Assembly (NCBI GenBank): GCA_019634615.1
Contig: JAHCAZ010000001.1
Coordinates: forward strand, 62,001-126,000
Direction: 5' to 3'
Source of the DNA: Opitutaceae bacterium
GTDB lineage: Bacteria; Verrucomicrobiota; Verrucomicrobiia; Opitutales; Opitutaceae
Length of the DNA: 64,000 nucleotides
Shown here: in pieces, positions 35,320-43,756 of the stretch
Layout of the letters: each line of letters begins with the position of its first letter
How positions within the stretch are numbered: the stretch's first letter is position 1
Position numbers and translations under genes: made by a program
Notes under the pieces: generated by a model
Database searches by the model: none
The model's input: only the letters and a program-made list of their open reading frames with translations
Told to the model about the DNA's origin: nothing

Positions 35320-36345
35320 ATGAAAAGCCCTGCGGTCGTCAACTATGCGTCCGAACCCCACAGCGTTGAGCTGCGCGAATTCGCCCGCCCCGAGCCCGGC
35401 CCGGAGGATGTGATCCTCGCGGTCGAGGCCGTCGGTGTCTGCGGCAGCGACCTCCACCAATGGACCAGCTCGCACAGCTGGAAGGTCAATTACCCCGTCG
35501 TCCTCGGTCACGAGTTCGGCGGTGTCATCGCGGCAAAAGGTGCGGCGGTGAAAAACTGGTCGGAGGGCGACCGGGTGGTCAGCGAGACTGCGGCCGTCAT
35601 CGACCCCGACAGCCCGCTCAGCCGCGCGGGGCTCTACAATCTCGACCCGACGCGCAAGGGCTTCGGCTACGGCGTGGACGGCGCGATGACGCGCTACGTG
35701 CGCGTCCCCGCCCGCTGCCTGCACCGCGTGCCGGCCGGCCTGCCGATGGAGCATGCGGCGCTCACCGAGCCGTGCTGCGTCGCCTACAACGCCGTCATCA
35801 ACAACGCCAAGATCCGGCCCGGCGACCGCGTGATCGTCCTCGGCCCGGGGCCGATCGGCATCCTCTGCGCGGCGATGGCCCGGCTCCACGGCGCGCAGGT
35901 CGCGCTCGTCGGTCTCGAGCGCGACAAGGTGCGCCTCGAGAAAGCCAAAGCCTACGGCTGCGAGGTCATCATCGGCGACGCCTCGGCCTGGGCGAAACAG
36001 CGCGATGGTTTGGGCGCAGATGGCGTGATCGACGCCGCTGGCGTCTCGGCGGCGCTCAAGGCCGCGCTCGAGCTCGTGCGGCCCAACGGCTGGATCAGCA
36101 AGGTGGGTTGGGGCCCGCAGCCACTCAATTTCTCCCTCGATCCGCTCGTGCAGAAGAACATCACGCTGCAGGGCAGTTTCAGCCACAACTGGCCGGTCTG
36201 GGAGCGCGTGCTCGCGCTGCTGGCGTCGGGTCAGCTCGACCTGAAGCCCGTCATCGGCGGCGTCTGGGGCCTCGAGGCCTGGCACGAGGCCTTTGAGAAA
36301 ATGCACAGCGGCGCCATCGTGAAGGCCGTGCTCAAGCCGGCTTGA
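35320..36345 (+). CDS. Zinc-dependent medium-chain alcohol dehydrogenase
   Basis: A 341-residue MDR oxidoreductase. Catalytic zinc site C41 (GVCGSD) and H64-E65 (GHEFGG); NAD(P) motif GPGPIG near 178. The four-cysteine structural zinc loop is absent; its place is taken by a stretch around VIDPDSPLSRAGLYNLDP. Likely oxidises a polyol or sugar (sorbitol/threonine dehydrogenase type). It begins a tight rightward run ADH-OsmC-SDR-isomerase. Confidence 0.9.
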   Translation: MKSPAVVNYASEPHSVELREFARPEPGPEDVILAVEAVGVCGSDLHQWTSSHSWKVNYPVVLGHEFGGVIAAKGAAVKNWSEGDRVVSETAAVIDPDSPLSRAGLYNLDPTRKGFGYGVDGAMTRYVRVPARCLHRVPAGLPMEHAALTEPCCVAYNAVINNAKIRPGDRVIVLGPGPIGILCAAMARLHGAQVALVGLERDKVRLEKAKAYGCEVIIGDASAWAKQRDGLGADGVIDAAGVSAALKAALELVRPNGWISKVGWGPQPLNFSLDPLVQKNITLQGSFSHNWPVWERVLALLASGQLDLKPVIGGVWGLEAWHEAFEKMHSGAIVKAVLKPA

Positions 36346-36349
36346 GTTC

Positions 36350-36814
36350 ATGTCCGAGCACAAGGCGACCATCGACTGGCGGCGCAGCGGCCCGGATTTT
36401 GGCAAAGGCCGCTACTCGCGCGAGCACACGTGGACGTTCGACGGCGGCGTGACCGTCCCGGCCTCGCCGTCGCCGGCCGTGGTGCCCGTGCCTTGGTCGA
36501 ATCCGGCCAACGTCGATCCCGAGGAGGCTTTCGTCGCCGCCGTGGCCAGTTGCCACATGCTGACGTTCGTGTTCCTCGCGGCCCGGGCCGGATTTGTCGT
36601 GGATGCCTATCGCGACGAAGCGGTCGGCGTGATGACCAAGAACGAGCGCGGCGTCCCCTGGGTCAGCCGCATCGCCCTGCGCCCGCGCATCACGTATGAC
36701 CCCGCGGCCAAGCCTGACGCCGCTGCCGAGGCGACGCTGCACCACCAGGCCCACGAGCAGTGCTTCATCGCCAACTCGGTCAAGACCGAGGTCGTGGTGG
36801 AGGCGGTTGTATGA
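36350..36814 (+). CDS. OsmC/Ohr-family peroxiredoxin-like protein
   Basis: A 154-residue protein of the OsmC family, which reduces organic peroxides with two cysteines. The pair is C68 (AVASCHML) and C138 (HEQCFIANSV). Starts four bases after the alcohol dehydrogenase stop, so it is surely in the same operon. Its role here may be protection against reactive aldehydes or peroxides, which is inference. Confidence 0.88.
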   Translation: MSEHKATIDWRRSGPDFGKGRYSREHTWTFDGGVTVPASPSPAVVPVPWSNPANVDPEEAFVAAVASCHMLTFVFLAARAGFVVDAYRDEAVGVMTKNERGVPWVSRIALRPRITYDPAAKPDAAAEATLHHQAHEQCFIANSVKTEVVVEAVV

Positions 36815-36836
36815 TGGTTCCGAACAGATTGCCTCC

Positions 36837-36918
36837 GTGGGTAGGGCCCGGCCTCCGGACGGGCCGCGTAATGCCTACGCATGCCGAACCGCCCGTCCGG
36901 AGGCCGGGCGCTACCCAC
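36837..36918. repeat. Palindromic repeat, family 3 (copy a)
   Basis: Arms 36837-36863 and 36891-36918; near-complement except at a few bases, core GGCCTCCGGACGGGC. Second copy at 43797-43878. Lies between OsmC and SDR genes. Confidence 0.88.
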
Positions 36919-36943
36919 TAATCGGAGGTTAGTTTCTTTCCCC

Positions 36944-37714
36944 ATGCGCCTCAAAGACAAAGTCATCATCGTCACCGGCAGCACCACCGGCATCGGCCGC
37001 GCCATCGCGGAGCGCTGCGTCACCGAGGGCGCACGCGTACTCGTGCACGGGCGCGACCGTGCGCACGGCGAGGCGGTCGTCGCGAAGCTCGGGCCCGCGG
37101 CCGTGCTGCACCTTGATGACCTTTCCGATCCCGCCTGCCCGCCGCGCATTGCGGCCGCGGCGATGAAGGCCTTCGGGCGCATCGACGGCATCGTGAACAA
37201 CGCCGCCATCGTCCCGCGCACCACGATCGAGACCGCGACGGTCGATGCCTTCGAGTACACCATGGCCGTCAACGTGCGCGCGCCACTCTTCCTCATCCAG
37301 GCCGCCTTCCCGCAGCTCAAGGCCAACCAGGGCAGTGTCCTCAACATCGGCTCGATCAACGCCCACAGCGGCGAGCCGACCTTCCTGCACTACGCAGTCT
37401 CCAAGGGCGCCCTGCAGACGATGTCGCGCAACCTCGCGAACGCCCATGGCACCGACAAGGTGCGGTTCACGCATTTCAACGTGGGCTGGGTGCTCTCCGA
37501 CAACGAGTACGCCAAGCAAGTCTCCGAGGGTCTCCCCGCCGACTGGCATCTGAAGGTCCCGCCGCAGTATGCTCCCTCTGGCCGCATCATCGCCCCCGAG
37601 ACCATCGCCGCCGCCGCGGTCTTCTGGCTGAGCGACGAGTCCCGCCCCATCAGCGGCACGGTGATGGAGCTGGAACAATTCTCCGTCTTCGGCCGCAACC
37701 CGGCCAAGACCTAA
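36944..37714 (+). CDS. Short-chain dehydrogenase/reductase
   Basis: A 256-residue Rossmann-fold SDR: TGSTTGIGRA cofactor motif, NNAA, catalytic S in IGSINAHSG and YAVSK (Y-x-x-x-K). The start at 36944 begins the first strand (MRLKDKVIIVTG); a start at 36881 would add residues coded by the palindromic repeat. It is followed four bases later by the isomerase gene, so those two are coupled. Confidence 0.9.
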   Translation: MRLKDKVIIVTGSTTGIGRAIAERCVTEGARVLVHGRDRAHGEAVVAKLGPAAVLHLDDLSDPACPPRIAAAAMKAFGRIDGIVNNAAIVPRTTIETATVDAFEYTMAVNVRAPLFLIQAAFPQLKANQGSVLNIGSINAHSGEPTFLHYAVSKGALQTMSRNLANAHGTDKVRFTHFNVGWVLSDNEYAKQVSEGLPADWHLKVPPQYAPSGRIIAPETIAAAAVFWLSDESRPISGTVMELEQFSVFGRNPAKT

Positions 37715-37718
37715 CTCC

Positions 37719-38603
37719 ATGCCCAAGCTCGCTGCCTTCCCCAAAGCCTACATCCGCGCCCTCGTCCAAGGGGGCATGAACCTCCGCGAGTGGGTGGATC
37801 TCGCTGCACCGCTCGGGCTCGACGGGCTCGAATTCTACAGCGGCTTCCACGAGCTCGCCGATCCCAAGCGCTGGCCGGAGCTGCGGCGCACGGTGGAGTC
37901 GGCGGGGATGACGATTCCGATGATGTGCTGCTCGCCGGACTTCTCGCAGCTCGACCCGACGCTGCGCCGTCAGGAGATCGAGAAGGAGAAGCAGTGGATC
38001 CGCATGTCGGCCGAGCTCGGGGCGAAGTATTGCCGCGTGCTTTCGGGTCAGCGCCGGCCGCAGCTCACGCAGGAGCAGGGCCTGCGGATCGTCGTCGAGA
38101 ACATCGAGGCCTGCCTGCCGGAGGCCGAGAAGTGCGGCGTCACCCTGATCATCGAGAACCACTACAAGGACGATTTCTGGGAGTATCCGGAGTTTGCGCA
38201 GAAGATGGATGTCTTTTGCGAACTCGTGAGTCGCATCCATCACCCGCGTTTCGGCGTGAACTACGACCCGAGCAACGCGTTCCTGGCGGGTGACGACCCG
38301 CTGGAGCTGCTTGAGCGCGTGAAACACCGGGTCGTCACCATGCACGCGAGCGACCGCTTCCTGCTCTCCGGCACCCTGGAGGATCTGCGGCGCGAGGAGG
38401 GCGGGGCGCAGGGCTACGCGAAACGCCTGAGCCACGGCGAGATCGGCAAGGGCCTCAACGACTACGACGCCATCTTCCGCATCCTCCGCGGCGTCAGCTT
38501 CGACAGCTGGATCAGCATCGAGGACGGCGTCGATGGCATGGAGCAGCTCCAAGGTAGCGTGCGCTTCCTGAAGGCGAAGATCGCCCAGCACTGGCCGCGG
38601 TAG
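37719..38603 (+). CDS. Sugar phosphate isomerase/epimerase-type TIM barrel
   Basis: A 294-residue protein of the xylose isomerase-like TIM-barrel group. Metal-binding segments: LIIENHYKDDFW with a glutamate near residue 147, HHPRFGVNYDPSN with D and H, VTMHASDRF, and SWISIEDGVDG with E near 268. It lies four bases after the SDR. Family members catalyse ketose epimerisation or inosose dehydration; substrate unknown. Confidence 0.85.
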   Translation: MPKLAAFPKAYIRALVQGGMNLREWVDLAAPLGLDGLEFYSGFHELADPKRWPELRRTVESAGMTIPMMCCSPDFSQLDPTLRRQEIEKEKQWIRMSAELGAKYCRVLSGQRRPQLTQEQGLRIVVENIEACLPEAEKCGVTLIIENHYKDDFWEYPEFAQKMDVFCELVSRIHHPRFGVNYDPSNAFLAGDDPLELLERVKHRVVTMHASDRFLLSGTLEDLRREEGGAQGYAKRLSHGEIGKGLNDYDAIFRILRGVSFDSWISIEDGVDGMEQLQGSVRFLKAKIAQHWPR

Positions 38604-38621
38604 GCACGGCGAGGGTAGGAA

Positions 38622-38686
38622 CCGCGAAGGACGCGAAGAGACGCGAAGGAAACCGGGGCATCGGAAGGCAGCCCGCTCGCGGGCGC
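38622..38686. repeat. Unpaired half arms of palindromic repeats
   Basis: The gap after the isomerase gene holds a lone copy of the outer arm ACCGCGAAGGACGCGAAGAG (38622-38641), as found paired around 43757-43921, directly followed by a lone family 2 half, GGCAGCCCGCTCGCGGGCGC (38667-38686). Both lack their partner arms here. Confidence 0.65.
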
Positions 38687-38881
38687 GGATTGCTCATCTC
38701 CTGGACCGGGAGCACCGCAAGGCGGAGATAGCGTTCAATCTCGGACGGTGATAATGGAAACCAGGAAACCCAACTGATCTGAGCTGAACTCCTGCTTTTT
38801 TCCGCGCATGGCCACTGTCCTGAAGGATTGCCTCCCTAAGCGGCAGGGCACATTCTTGGCCGGAATCGAAAGGAACAAGCC

Positions 38882-39166
38882 ATGCAAAGTACTGCGCAGG
38901 AAGTCTTGGCTGATCTGAAAGCCAAACGCGAACTAACCGGCCCAGCGTTACACTTCCGTGATTACTGGCGAACGTATGGCTTGTTGGTTCTTTATGGAGC
39001 TGCCGTTCCGTTCTTGGCTGTGAATCTGAAAAGTCACATTGCCTGGATCTTCGGTTACGCGGCGACGACGGCCATCATCGCAACCGCGGTGAATGACAGC
39101 CGGAGAGCGATTAACCGCCGATTCGAGGTCTTGGTGGAACTGCTCCAAAAAAAGGGAGTGCTGTAG
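38882..39166 (+). CDS. Small two-helix membrane protein
   Basis: A 94-residue protein starting MQSTAQEVLADLKAKRE with two hydrophobic segments (about 29-46 and 50-70) followed by a basic C-terminal helix. No family recognised. The surrounding bases are clearly less GC-rich than the neighbourhood, and codon use differs, which suggests recent acquisition. It stands alone between two gaps of about 275 bases. Confidence 0.5.
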   Translation: MQSTAQEVLADLKAKRELTGPALHFRDYWRTYGLLVLYGAAVPFLAVNLKSHIAWIFGYAATTAIIATAVNDSRRAINRRFEVLVELLQKKGVL

Positions 39167-39436
39167 AGATAAAGAGCGACCGCGGAGTGCCCGTACCACG
39201 CCATACCCGGGGCGGGACACCGGTGGTATTCCAAGGCAGGACGGAGTCCGTAGCCACGCTGCGTCGCGCGCTTGAGTTCTTTGCGATGCACCTGGGCGAA
39301 CCGAAATGTACGGACGGACACGTGTCCAGAGTTCCGATTGTTCGACCTGCCGATGCGATCGAAACCTGCCCGCGTACGCTGTTCGCAGCTTGTCTCCGCC
39401 CTTGCCACAGCCGGGCTGGCGGCCAGTTTTTCGCGC

Positions 39437-39778
39437 ATGGCGAAATACCTGATCTCGTTTCCCAGTGCGGCGATGAAGGTGCCTGACGGCGAGTGGGAGG
39501 CGGTGGGGCGCGACGCGCACGCGGTGATCGACGAGGCGAAGGCCGCCGGCGTCTATGTCTTCGGGGGCGGTATCGACGAAGCCGTGGCGCCCGTGCTTGT
39601 CGCGGCCGACGGCACGGTCACCGCGGGCGGCTACCCGTGGGCGCCCTCGCTCGACGGGGGTTTCACCGTGCTCGAATTGCCCTCGCGGGCGGACGCCGTC
39701 GCATGGGCCGCGCGCATCGCGAAGGCCTGTCGCTGCCGCCAGGAGCTGCGCGTCTTTCAGTTCGACCCGCAGTCCTGA
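39437..39778 (+). CDS. YCII-related (DGPF-type) protein
   Basis: A 113-residue YCII-like protein (MAKYLISFPSAAM; IDEAKAAGVYVFGGGID; DGGFTVLELPSRADAVAWA). Members are small alpha-beta enzymes or subunits with uncertain roles. The start was placed at 39437 because the conserved domain begins there; an upstream ATG at 39272 would add 55 unconserved residues. Convergent with the transporter gene and followed by a terminator. Confidence 0.78.
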   Translation: MAKYLISFPSAAMKVPDGEWEAVGRDAHAVIDEAKAAGVYVFGGGIDEAVAPVLVAADGTVTAGGYPWAPSLDGGFTVLELPSRADAVAWAARIAKACRCRQELRVFQFDPQS

Positions 39779-39789
39779 CGGATCCTGGG

Positions 39790-39817
39790 CGCAGACCCAA
39801 AAATCCGTCTGCGTTTT
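39790..39817 (+). terminator. Terminator after the YCII gene
   Basis: Stem CGCAGAC (39790-39796) with GTCTGCG (39807-39813), loop of ten bases, followed by TTTT. Confidence 0.7.
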
Positions 39818-39843
39818 CTGTGCGCATGCGGCAGCGGCTTGTT

Positions 39844-41844
39844 TCATGACGTGATCGCACCCTCCGCCTCCGCCACGCGGATCGGGAGGATCACGAGGGG
39901 CAGGTTCGCGAGCAGGAAACGGCGCTGGAGGGTGAAGGCGGTGTGGTTGTGGAGCCAGCGGGTGAGGTTCGTCTCGCGGGCGAAGACGAGCTGGCCGGCG
40001 AAGAAGACCTGGTTGGAGAAACGCTCAGCTGCCTGGCGGGCGAGCTTCATGACCTCGCTGGTGAGGTCGTGGCCGATGGCGGTGTAGGTTGCCGTGCCGT
40101 AGCCGTGCGCTCGCGCCCAACTGGCGTAGCGGTCGGCCTCGCTGGCGGTGTGGGCCTGCAGCGCGTCGAGTTCGGCCGCGCCCTTGAAATTTCCGGCGTC
40201 GACCACGCCGACCTGGATGAAGGCGAGGTTGCGGAAGGTCTCGCCGAACATGCGCGGCACCTGCAGGGCGGTGTGGAGGCCGAGACCGTTGAATCCGTTC
40301 ACGAGGATCACGGCGGTGCGGGCCAGCGGGTCGGGCTCCGCCGGGGCAGGGCGGCGTGAGGTCGTCTCGACGGCCGCCGCCTCGACGATGACGTCGAGGC
40401 GCCCGAGCTGGGTGGTGACGTTGCGGTAATGACGCCGGATCGCGAACGCGAGGGCCACGAGCAACCCCGTCGCGACCAGCGTCACCCAGCCGCCCTCGTG
40501 GAATTTCACGACGGCAAGTGACACGAGAATGAACGTGGTCAGCGCGAGGCCGAGGCCGTTGACGGCGATGCGCCGCCGCCAGGCCGGATCCGCGCGCCGC
40601 TGCTGCCACCAGTGGCGCACCATGCCGAGCTGCGAGAGCGTGAAGGTGATGAACACGTTGATCGAGTAGAGCACGACGAGCAGCGCGACCGATCCACGCG
40701 TGACGAGCATCATGACGAGCGCGGCGCCGCCCATGAGCAGAATGCCGTTCTGGGTGACGAGGCGGTCGCTGAGATTGGCGAAACGCGTGGGCAGCCAGCG
40801 GTCGACGGCGAGGTTGGCGAGCACGCGCGGACCGTCGAGGAAGCCGGCCTGCGCGGCGATGAACAGCAGGGCGGCCTCGGAGGCCAGGGTCGCGCCGACA
40901 AATGCCGTGGCCGCGCCCGGCGACCAGTCCGCGGTGAGGCGGCCAAACAGCACGGCATTGAGCGTCTTGCCCTCCTCGGGCGCGACCGCGAAGAGCAGGT
41001 AGGCGAGAAGCAGCCCGGCGACGGTCAGGGCGAGCGAGACGCCCATGTAGAGCATCGTCCGCCGACCCGTGCGCACCCGGGGCTCGCGCAGGATGGGCAG
41101 GCCGTTGCTCACGGCCTCGATGCCGGTGTAGGTGCCGGCGCCCATGCTGTAGGCGCGGAGGAGAACGGCGCCAAGGCCGAGCCAGCCGACCGAGCTGCTG
41201 ACGGTCTGCACTTCCGCGACGGTCGCCCGGGCCACGTCATCGAGGCCGGCGGCGTGCGTGATGAGGGCGTAAAGGACCGCAAAGGCGTGGGTGCCGATGA
41301 AGACGAAGAAGACCGGCACCCACAGGAGCACCGATTCGCGCACGCCGCGGAGGTTGAGCACCGTCAGGAAGACCACGCCCGCGAACGCGAAGGGCAGCTT
41401 GGCGGCATGCCAGGGCGGGGGCAGCAGGCTGAAGAGGGCGTCGGCGCCGCTGGCCACCGAGATCGTGATGGTCAGCACATAGTCGATGAGGAGCGCGCTG
41501 CCCGAGACGACGCCCACCGCCGGCGACAGCAGTTTGCTCGCGACGAGGTAGCCGCCGCCGCCCGAGGGAAAGAGCGCGATGATCTGCGCGTAGCTCGCGC
41601 AGATCACGACGATGGTGACGACCGAGGCGAGCGCGACGAACACCGCAAGGTGCGGGTGGGCGCCGAGGGCCCGGAACGCTTCCTCCGGGCCGTAGCACGA
41701 CGAGGACAGGCCGTCGGCGCCGAGTCCGACCCAGGCGAAGACGGCGATGAGCGAGACTTTGTGGAATAGATGCTGGTCGGTCAGCGAGCGGGCGCGACCG
41801 ATCACGAGGGCCTTGAGGGACCCGAGGAACGAGTGGTGTGGCAT
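39844..41844 (-). CDS. KimA-like potassium transporter (APC superfamily)
   Basis: A 666-residue membrane protein with 12 predicted helices and a cytoplasmic tail of about 170 residues. The N-terminal block ADGLSSSCYGPEEAF and the blocks SYAQIIALFPSGGGGYLVASK and LLIDYVLTITISVASGADAL match the Bacillus KimA (YdaO) pattern, a proton/potassium symporter of the APC group whose C-terminal USP-like domain binds c-di-AMP. A c-di-AMP riboswitch lies in its leader. Together with the cyclase at 2411 it forms a potassium homeostasis unit in this genome; direct c-di-AMP binding by the protein is inference. Confidence 0.85.
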   Translation of the reverse strand: MPHHSFLGSLKALVIGRARSLTDQHLFHKVSLIAVFAWVGLGADGLSSSCYGPEEAFRALGAHPHLAVFVALASVVTIVVICASYAQIIALFPSGGGGYLVASKLLSPAVGVVSGSALLIDYVLTITISVASGADALFSLLPPPWHAAKLPFAFAGVVFLTVLNLRGVRESVLLWVPVFFVFIGTHAFAVLYALITHAAGLDDVARATVAEVQTVSSSVGWLGLGAVLLRAYSMGAGTYTGIEAVSNGLPILREPRVRTGRRTMLYMGVSLALTVAGLLLAYLLFAVAPEEGKTLNAVLFGRLTADWSPGAATAFVGATLASEAALLFIAAQAGFLDGPRVLANLAVDRWLPTRFANLSDRLVTQNGILLMGGAALVMMLVTRGSVALLVVLYSINVFITFTLSQLGMVRHWWQQRRADPAWRRRIAVNGLGLALTTFILVSLAVVKFHEGGWVTLVATGLLVALAFAIRRHYRNVTTQLGRLDVIVEAAAVETTSRRPAPAEPDPLARTAVILVNGFNGLGLHTALQVPRMFGETFRNLAFIQVGVVDAGNFKGAAELDALQAHTASEADRYASWARAHGYGTATYTAIGHDLTSEVMKLARQAAERFSNQVFFAGQLVFARETNLTRWLHNHTAFTLQRRFLLANLPLVILPIRVAEAEGAITS

Positions 41845-41892
41845 GGACTGTCTCCGGCAAGGTCCGGGCCGCGACGGTGTTCCCGCCGCGGC

Positions 41893-41936
41893 GTGCGGAC
41901 GCAGTTAACGTGGGGAGACCGTGGAGACATCCGCAC
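41893..41936 (-). promoter_or_regulatory. Possible expression-platform hairpin
   Basis: GTGCGGA and TCCGCAC pair across 41893-41936, between the aptamer and the transporter start at 41844. It is the only clear stem downstream of the aptamer; no U run follows it, so translational control or Rho-type control would be needed. Confidence 0.4.
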
Positions 41937-41959
41937 TGGCGGAGCCCTAGTGGATCACC

Positions 41960-42125
41960 CTTCCCGCTGCCGACGAGGTTAGCTGACGGGCTCGGTCCCA
42001 GGAAGTGACCTTGGCTGCGGTTGCCCGCGGCCGTGCGCCCCGTCCGCCGCCGGTGAAGGCGACGGAATTTGGTTCCCCCGTGACGCCGCGCAGGAAGGCG
42101 CGCCGCCTTAGGCGATGAAAGAACG
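41960..42125 (-). promoter_or_regulatory. c-di-AMP riboswitch (ydaO-yuaA class)
   Basis: On the minus strand the leader reads GGGGGAACCAA near 42078, a stem CCGTCGCC / GGCGGCGG, GGGGCGCA near 42022, and then the strongest mark of the class, CCCGTCAGCTAACCTCG, at about 41974-41990. These are the conserved elements of the ydaO riboswitch (GGGGGACCCA, GGGGUGAA, CCGUCAGCUAACCUCG). It precedes the KimA-like gene at 41844. Boundaries are approximate: the 5' partner of P1 could be at 42120 or, alternatively, near 42155. Binding of the ligand would turn expression of the transporter down. Confidence 0.87.
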
Positions 42126-42247
42126 CGGCGGAGAATGGAATTGCGCGACCGGCAGGCAATCCTTGCGACACCCTAGACGGCCTAAGTGACGTCGGGCGCG
42201 CGGCATGGCCGTGTAATTTACGAATGTGTCAGGCCCGGCGGACGTCA
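42126..42247. other. Rest of the 472-base gap upstream of the transporter
   Basis: Between the aptamer and the family 1 repeat lie about 120 bases with no convincing gene. The transporter promoter is expected here; GTGTAATTTACGAATG (42211-42226) is the most AT-rich stretch and could hold a -10 element, but no confident -35/-10 pair can be named. Confidence 0.5.
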
Positions 42248-42320
42248 GTGGCTACGAGCGTGAGCAAGTGGTGATAGGACGGATGCGCCGGCCAACCCAC
42301 TCGCTCACGCTCGTGGCTAC
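42248..42320. repeat. Palindromic repeat, family 1 (copy c), overlaps a stop codon
   Basis: Arms 42248-42271 and 42297-42320. The right arm contains CTA at 42317-42319, which is the TAG stop of the beta-propeller gene on the minus strand, so the repeat supplies the end of that gene. Confidence 0.9.
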
Positions 42321-43699
42321 GATTGCTGCATGGCGAAGAGATCCGCCTCGCGCAGCGTGAAGCGCAGGCGGATGGGCTGGCCGGCGAGCTGCGACCAGGC
42401 GCGTGACTTTTTCCAAGTGACCGGATGCATGACCGCGTCGCCGAAGAGGACGGGCGCGCTGCGACCGGAGAAACCAGGGATCGGCCGGCCCTCCGCGGTG
42501 AGCGCCTCGACCTTGACGGTGCCGGTGGCGCTCGTGGCGAAGTTGAGGCAGAGGCGTTCGCCAGCGGCGATAAAGGGGCGGGTGAGCGCCATTCCGGGCT
42601 TCGCTCCGGCACGCAGGCGGGCGAAACCGTCGGTGCGGACGGTCATGAGCTCGATGCGGTTGCGGGTCGTGCCGTAGCCGTGCTGGCGGTAGAAGCCGAT
42701 GCGGTCACCGGGCAATTCGAGCAGGCCGAGCGCGGCCATGTTGCTGCGACCCACCCAATCGGTGGGCTCCGGGCCCGGGCGGACGAGAGCCTGTGGGAAC
42801 TGCCGCTGGTAGCGGTTGCCGCCGCGGGTCGTCAGGAAGACGAGGTCGGAAACGTCGCCTTCGCGGCCGTCAAGCACGCCCGCCGCCGCAGCGGTTGCAT
42901 GATCGAGCCATTGGCGACCGGGCACGAAGCGCGATGCCAGCGCGACGCTGAGATGCGGCGCGGGCGGGTAGGGTTGCGTGGCGTTGGTGTAGAGGTGCTC
43001 CGCCGCCGCATCGCCGAACGTCATGCGCTCGGGCGGGGTCCAATTGAGGAAGTCCGGCGAGGTCGTGCGCGCGATGGTGCGAAAGCCATGGTAGCCCTCG
43101 CCCGTCCACACGCGGAAATAGAGCACGTAGCAGCCCTCCGCTGCCGACCAGAAAGGAACGTTCTGCGAATCGAAAACACCTTGGGTGAAGACGGGCGCGT
43201 CCTGCAGCGGGCGCCACTCGATGCCATCGGGCGAACCGTAGGCCCGCAGGCCCTCCTTTTCACCGGCGACACCCTTGAAGCGGGCGGAGGAATCGGCGGC
43301 CGGGTTGGTGTCGAGGAAGGGCGTGAAGTTGTGGCAGAGCGCGGGGTCGTCGGCGAAGAGGATGTTGTTGTCGGTGCTGCCAGCGAAGGCGTGTCGGCCG
43401 AGCGAGGGCCGCTGCCAGGCAATGCCGTCGGCGCTGGTGGCGAGGCAGGTGAACTCCTTGTCGGCGGCGTGATCGCGCCCGCGGTAGTAAAGCAGATATC
43501 GGCCACCGTCGCGGATGAGCGTGAAGTACCCGGTGTACGGACCCTCCCATGGCCGATCGAGGGTGAAGACCTGTCCGGTCGGCACCGGGTCGGCGAGCTC
43601 CCAGCTCAGGCCGCCTGACGTGCGCTCCAGCATGTAGTCGTCGAAGAACGGCTCGCGCCGCAGGCCAAGGTCGAGGGGAAGCGGGGGGATGGCGGCCAT
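42317..43699 (-). CDS. Beta-propeller glycoside hydrolase-like protein
   Basis: A 460-residue protein starting MAAIPPLPLDLGLRREPFFDDYM. The phrases GPYTGYFTLIRDGGRYLLYYRG, CLATSADGIAWQRPSLG, AYGSPDGIEWRPLQ and TTSPDFLNW are the repeated blades of a five-bladed propeller, as in GH43/GH32-like hydrolases (S-x-D-G-x-x-W). No signal peptide. Residues after about 330 form a second beta domain. Its stop lies inside a palindromic repeat. Substrate unknown; it lacks the AraC-type operator seen elsewhere. Confidence 0.75.
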   Translation of the reverse strand: MAAIPPLPLDLGLRREPFFDDYMLERTSGGLSWELADPVPTGQVFTLDRPWEGPYTGYFTLIRDGGRYLLYYRGRDHAADKEFTCLATSADGIAWQRPSLGRHAFAGSTDNNILFADDPALCHNFTPFLDTNPAADSSARFKGVAGEKEGLRAYGSPDGIEWRPLQDAPVFTQGVFDSQNVPFWSAAEGCYVLYFRVWTGEGYHGFRTIARTTSPDFLNWTPPERMTFGDAAAEHLYTNATQPYPPAPHLSVALASRFVPGRQWLDHATAAAAGVLDGREGDVSDLVFLTTRGGNRYQRQFPQALVRPGPEPTDWVGRSNMAALGLLELPGDRIGFYRQHGYGTTRNRIELMTVRTDGFARLRAGAKPGMALTRPFIAAGERLCLNFATSATGTVKVEALTAEGRPIPGFSGRSAPVLFGDAVMHPVTWKKSRAWSQLAGQPIRLRFTLREADLFAMQQS

Positions 43700-43756
43700 G
43701 GTCGCGAAGCTAGGTTCGGCGAGGGTGATGGCCAAGGGAATACGCAGACGAGGGTT

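Noticed and set aside
39316-39327. Perfect 12-base dyad GGACACGTGTCC
   Set aside because: Isolated, no second copy near a start codon, and not at the spacing of the AraC-type sites; could be chance.
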